A DNA stretch of 49,065 nt, from NCBI GenBank assembly GCA_019347805.1, contig JAHWKR010000022.1, positions 1-49,065 on the forward strand. The letters are read 5' to 3'. This DNA comes from Methanobacteriota archaeon. GTDB taxonomy: Archaea; Thermoplasmatota; E2; JACPAO01; JAHWKR01. This document shows positions 46,230 to 49,065 of the stretch, piece after piece (positions within the stretch are counted from its first letter, which is position 1; each line of letters begins with the position of its first letter). The translations under genes and the position numbers were made by a program. The notes under the pieces are model-generated. The model was not told the DNA's origin. It searched no databases and was given only the letters and a program-made list of their open reading frames with translations.

Positions 46230-49065
46230 CTACCACCTCCTCGTCACGCCGACCACGAAGACCACGAGCGTCGCCAGGAAGGCGAGCACCACCAGGAGGT
46301 AGAGGTTGTTCCACCCGGTCTCGTCGTCGCCGCCACCGCCGTTCGGAGCCCGGGAGCCGGGGACGCTCTGGGCGTCGTTCGGGTCGGATCCTGATGAGAA
46401 CTCCTGTTCGTTGGTGTGCCCGTCCTGGTCGGCATCGGCGTCCGGGGAGATGCCGGTGAGGTCGCATGGCTGGCCGGCGGTGCAGAAATTGCCGCGCTCC
46501 CACGAATCGAGGAGCCCGTCTCCGTCGCGGTCGTCGCAATCGGTGATGCCGTTCTCGAGCTTGATGCCCGTCGCCTCGTCGGTGCCGATCTTGTCGTTCG
46601 GATCGACCGCCCGCACGCGCAGGTCGTAGGTGCCCGCCTCGAAACAGGGGTCGTTGGCGTCCATCGAGGCGGTCTCCCAGACATGGCTCCCGTCGGAGAC
46701 GGCGTCCCCTGAGGCGAGCGTCTGGTATTCACCACCGGTGGGCGCGACCTCCAGGTTCACGGTCAGGCCCTCCGGAGCGACCTGGGAGCTGGCGGTCCAG
46801 CGGACCGTGAAATCGCCCGAGACCGTGTCGCCGCTCTTGGGTGCGATGAGCGTCACGCTCGGCGGGTCGGCGCACGCCTCCGAGGCGTCGACGAAGGTCT
46901 GCGTCTGGGGTGTGTCCGGGAAGGCCTCGACGTTGCCGGCGCGGTCGGTCGCGCTGCCGCGGAAGAAATAGGTCTTCTGGGCGTCCGCGCACACCTCGAA
47001 CGAGGTCTCGCGGGTGTGGCGGACCAAGGTGAACCAGCGGCCGCCTTCGCCGACCCGGAACTCGATATGATAGGTGTCGGCGCCCGAACCGTCACCCGCA
47101 CCGCGGTTGTCCACGGCGCTCCAGGTGATGTTGAACTTGGCCGACGTGACCTGGTCCGGTGCCGTGATGGTCGTATTCGGGGGCGTGAGGTCGATGAGGG
47201 TGGTCTTGGGAGCGCCGGTCGGGTTGGTGGCCGGCAGGGTGGCGAGGTTCCCGAACGTGTCGCGGGCTTCGGCATACCATTCCAGCGTGGTGCCGTCCTC
47301 CTGGCCCGGTACGGAGGCGACGAAGACGTCGCCGCCCTGCGACGTCATGGTGACCGATTTGTATTGGGTGCCGGGCGTGCGCCAGAACAGGTTGACCCGG
47401 CTCGCGTCGAGACCGACGCCGTCGTCGGTGACGTTGAAGCGGAACGTGTGGGTGTCGCCGTTGAGGAACTCATGGTCCTTCGCCTCCTCGATGATCGGGC
47501 CCTTGCGGTCCACCTGGACCTCGAAAGTGCCGTTCTGCGGAAGGCGGACCGGATTGCCGGAGAAATCACGCGCCTCGTAGAAATAGGTCAGCGTGTCCTC
47601 CTCGGCGAGCGTGAGCGGATTGGAGGCGAAATGGTTCTCCTCCGAGATCGGCCGGAGCGTCAGGGAGACCTGGTTGCCGCCGTCGACACGATAACGGACC
47701 TTGACCGAGTCCTCGTCGACACCGAGAAGGTCGGTGTCGGCTGGGTCGCCGCCGTTCCAGGCGTCCGTGTCCCCGGGGTCCGTCACCCGGATGCGGAAGC
47801 GCACCTGGTTCGCCGCCACGAAATCGGACGTGTCGCTGCCCGAGAGCGGCTCCTTCTGCTCGATGACGGGCGCAAGGAGATCGACCGTGATGTTCGAGTT
47901 CTTCTTCTGGTTGTCAGGACAACTGGCGGCGCCGTTCACGCAATAGACCCCAAGGGTCTTGCCCATGACGAAGCGCCCGACCGGGTCCATGACGACGAGT
48001 TGGGCGGTGGCGAGGCCATTGACGTTCCAATCGTTCGGCACCGAGAAACTCTCGGACATGTGGAACTCGTTCTTCCCCACCTTGACGTATGGGATGCGCA
48101 GGTACTGCCCCGTCGTGAGGTTCGCGGCAGTCGAAGCGCTCGCGAACGGCGCGGTGGCGCACTTGTCCGCCTCCGCCTGACGCTGGTTGGCCGAGAGGTT
48201 CTTCGGGTCGTCGGCGGCCGGGATGAGGCGGGCGCAGACGCGCATGAGCTGTTTCGGCGTATTCAGGTCGGCGCCCTTGTCGGTGCCGTTGATGGCGATG
48301 CGCAGGAGTTCGCCCACGGAGGCGAGACCGGTCTGGCCAGGGAGGAGTTTGAGCTGGCTGCTGGTGTTGGTGACCTCGGGGGTGATGTTGTCGATGACGA
48401 CACGGATGGCTGGACTTCCGGCTTCCGCACTGTCGAAGCGGTGGCCGACCCGGTCCTCGGCGACCATGTCGATCTTGGTGTGCTTGTTCGCGTTGAACGT
48501 GAAACTGCCCTGCGAATCCTGTGTCGGGTCATAGGTGTATGTGATGGCCGTCGGCGTGGTCGAGGTCGAGTCGAAGACAGTGGTGACGTTCTCGCCATTG
48601 CGGAGGATCTGGGTCTTCGCCGCCACGATCGGGGAGCCCGCCTGGTGGTCGAACACCGTGACGGCGAACGGCAGGGGCGGGTTCAAGGAAGGGGGGGAGT
48701 AGACGTACCATTCGTTGGCGGTCGTGTTGCCGATGAACGCGCCGGAGATGGGGTTCATGAAGATCCCCGGGGTGGACCGGTCGACGGTGGCACGATAATA
48801 GGCTTGTCCGGTGGTCTGGACGGGGTCGAGGCACGGTTGTGTGCAAGGGGTCTCAGGGTTGGAGAGTTCCACACGCACGACCCAGCGCAGTTCGTCACCA
48901 TCCACCAATCCGGTCAATTCGGACGCGAGCAACGTGCCGGTGAACGTCTCCTTGGACTCGCCGGTCGTGATGCCGCTTCTCAAAGTCGTGTCGTTGGTGG
49001 TCCCCGATGTCGGAGGGGTCGCTCCCTTGCCGGCATGGAACACGGTCACGGTCCGGGCCAAGCCG
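46230..49065 (-). CDS. Large anchored surface protein (5' part outside window)
   Basis: The open frame runs past the window edge; the first apparent start is a TTG at 49061 inside a domain, so the true N-terminus is missing. Visible are at least six beta-sandwich units of Ig/fibronectin type (repeated DxxGPxI, VDNITPEV, WYAEARDxFGN, TDRAGNVEAFPDTPQT). Then comes one thrombospondin-3-like Ca2+ segment (DCDDRDGDGLLDSWERG, DADADQDGHTNEQEFSSGSDPNDAQ), a Gly/Asp spacer, and a C-terminal membrane helix LYLLVVLAFLATLVVFVVGV before TRRW. It is a cell-surface or S-layer-associated adhesin-like protein. The next gene is translationally coupled to its 3' end. Confidence 0.88.
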   Translation of the reverse strand, partial: GLARTVTVFHAGKGATPPTSGTTNDTTLRSGITTGESKETFTGTLLASELTGLVDGDELRWVVRVELSNPETPCTQPCLDPVQTTGQAYYRATVDRSTPGIFMNPISGAFIGNTTANEWYVYSPPSLNPPLPFAVTVFDHQAGSPIVAAKTQILRNGENVTTVFDSTSTTPTAITYTYDPTQDSQGSFTFNANKHTKIDMVAEDRVGHRFDSAEAGSPAIRVVIDNITPEVTNTSSQLKLLPGQTGLASVGELLRIAINGTDKGADLNTPKQLMRVCARLIPAADDPKNLSANQRQAEADKCATAPFASASTAANLTTGQYLRIPYVKVGKNEFHMSESFSVPNDWNVNGLATAQLVVMDPVGRFVMGKTLGVYCVNGAASCPDNQKKNSNITVDLLAPVIEQKEPLSGSDTSDFVAANQVRFRIRVTDPGDTDAWNGGDPADTDLLGVDEDSVKVRYRVDGGNQVSLTLRPISEENHFASNPLTLAEEDTLTYFYEARDFSGNPVRLPQNGTFEVQVDRKGPIIEEAKDHEFLNGDTHTFRFNVTDDGVGLDASRVNLFWRTPGTQYKSVTMTSQGGDVFVASVPGQEDGTTLEWYAEARDTFGNLATLPATNPTGAPKTTLIDLTPPNTTITAPDQVTSAKFNITWSAVDNRGAGDGSGADTYHIEFRVGEGGRWFTLVRHTRETSFEVCADAQKTYFFRGSATDRAGNVEAFPDTPQTQTFVDASEACADPPSVTLIAPKSGDTVSGDFTVRWTASSQVAPEGLTVNLEVAPTGGEYQTLASGDAVSDGSHVWETASMDANDPCFEAGTYDLRVRAVDPNDKIGTDEATGIKLENGITDCDDRDGDGLLDSWERGNFCTAGQPCDLTGISPDADADQDGHTNEQEFSSGSDPNDAQSVPGSRAPNGGGGDDETGWNNLYLLVVLAFLATLVVFVVGVTRRW

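Noticed and set aside
49059-49061. TTG 49061 as the real start of the last surface protein
   Set aside because: The frame stays open to the window edge and the protein would begin in the middle of a beta domain with no signal peptide.

Overview
The window is from a high-GC archaeon. Evidence: deoxyhypusine synthase, diphthine synthase (DphB), a Trm5-type tRNA m1G37 methyltransferase, archaeal/eukaryal-type PheT and IleS, a PyrB-PyrI pair, pilin-like and thrombospondin-3 surface proteins, and TATA boxes about 26 bp before many start codons, which predicts largely leaderless transcription. A class II HMG-CoA reductase, UvrABC, a bacterial-type GpmI and glycine cleavage proteins fit a Thermoplasmatota-like euryarchaeon. 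That placement is inference and was not tested by phylogeny.

Layout. 1-77 is the 3' end of uvrB. From 78 to about 1.9 kb there is an AT-richer island with three unrecognised genes, one with a winged helix. At 1.97-4.60 kb are two coupled membrane proteins, one ending in a histone-like Lys/Ala tail. At 4.68-6.20 kb are a vapBC toxin-antitoxin pair, a small secreted Cys-rich protein and duplicated fragments of small hydrophobic peptides. uvrA and uvrC follow (6.47-11.40 kb), so the accessory block separates uvrB from its partners. pheT and HMG-CoA reductase diverge at 13.1-13.2 kb. At 14.6-16.9 kb lies an FTR1 iron permease fused to an apparent chelatase-like domain, behind a DtxR-like operator.

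At 17.0-18.4 kb is pyrBI. At 18.5-21.4 kb is an ABC exporter whose ATPase is fused to a membrane-anchored beta-propeller. At 21.5-25.2 kb are a lipoprotein, a small zinc-ribbon protein and a large secreted FG-GAP/thrombospondin-3 protein. At 25.2-31.9 kb on the minus strand are ileS with an SAH/deoxyadenosine-type deaminase, gcvH, and gcvT behind a tiny C2H2/AT-hook gene. A pilin-like protein, gpmI, trm5 and dphB follow to 36.9 kb.

At 37.3-41.3 kb are a membrane-bound double winged-helix regulator, an MscS channel fused to a UspA-like domain, and deoxyhypusine synthase. At 41.4-44.3 kb are a CARDB secreted protein, a YchF/OBG GTPase and a small anchored exoprotein. The end holds GC-rich hairpin repeats, a bactofilin-like protein, a zinc-ribbon membrane protein and the 3' part of a large surface protein cut by the window edge.

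Functionally the window mixes housekeeping (nucleotide excision repair, translation-factor and tRNA modification, pyrimidine, isoprenoid and glycine/C1 metabolism, glycolysis) with many cell-envelope proteins. The most unusual items are the FTR1-chelatase fusion with its predicted iron-responsive site, the propeller-ABC ATPase fusion, the MscS-Usp fusion, and the reshuffled small-peptide locus inside the uvr region.
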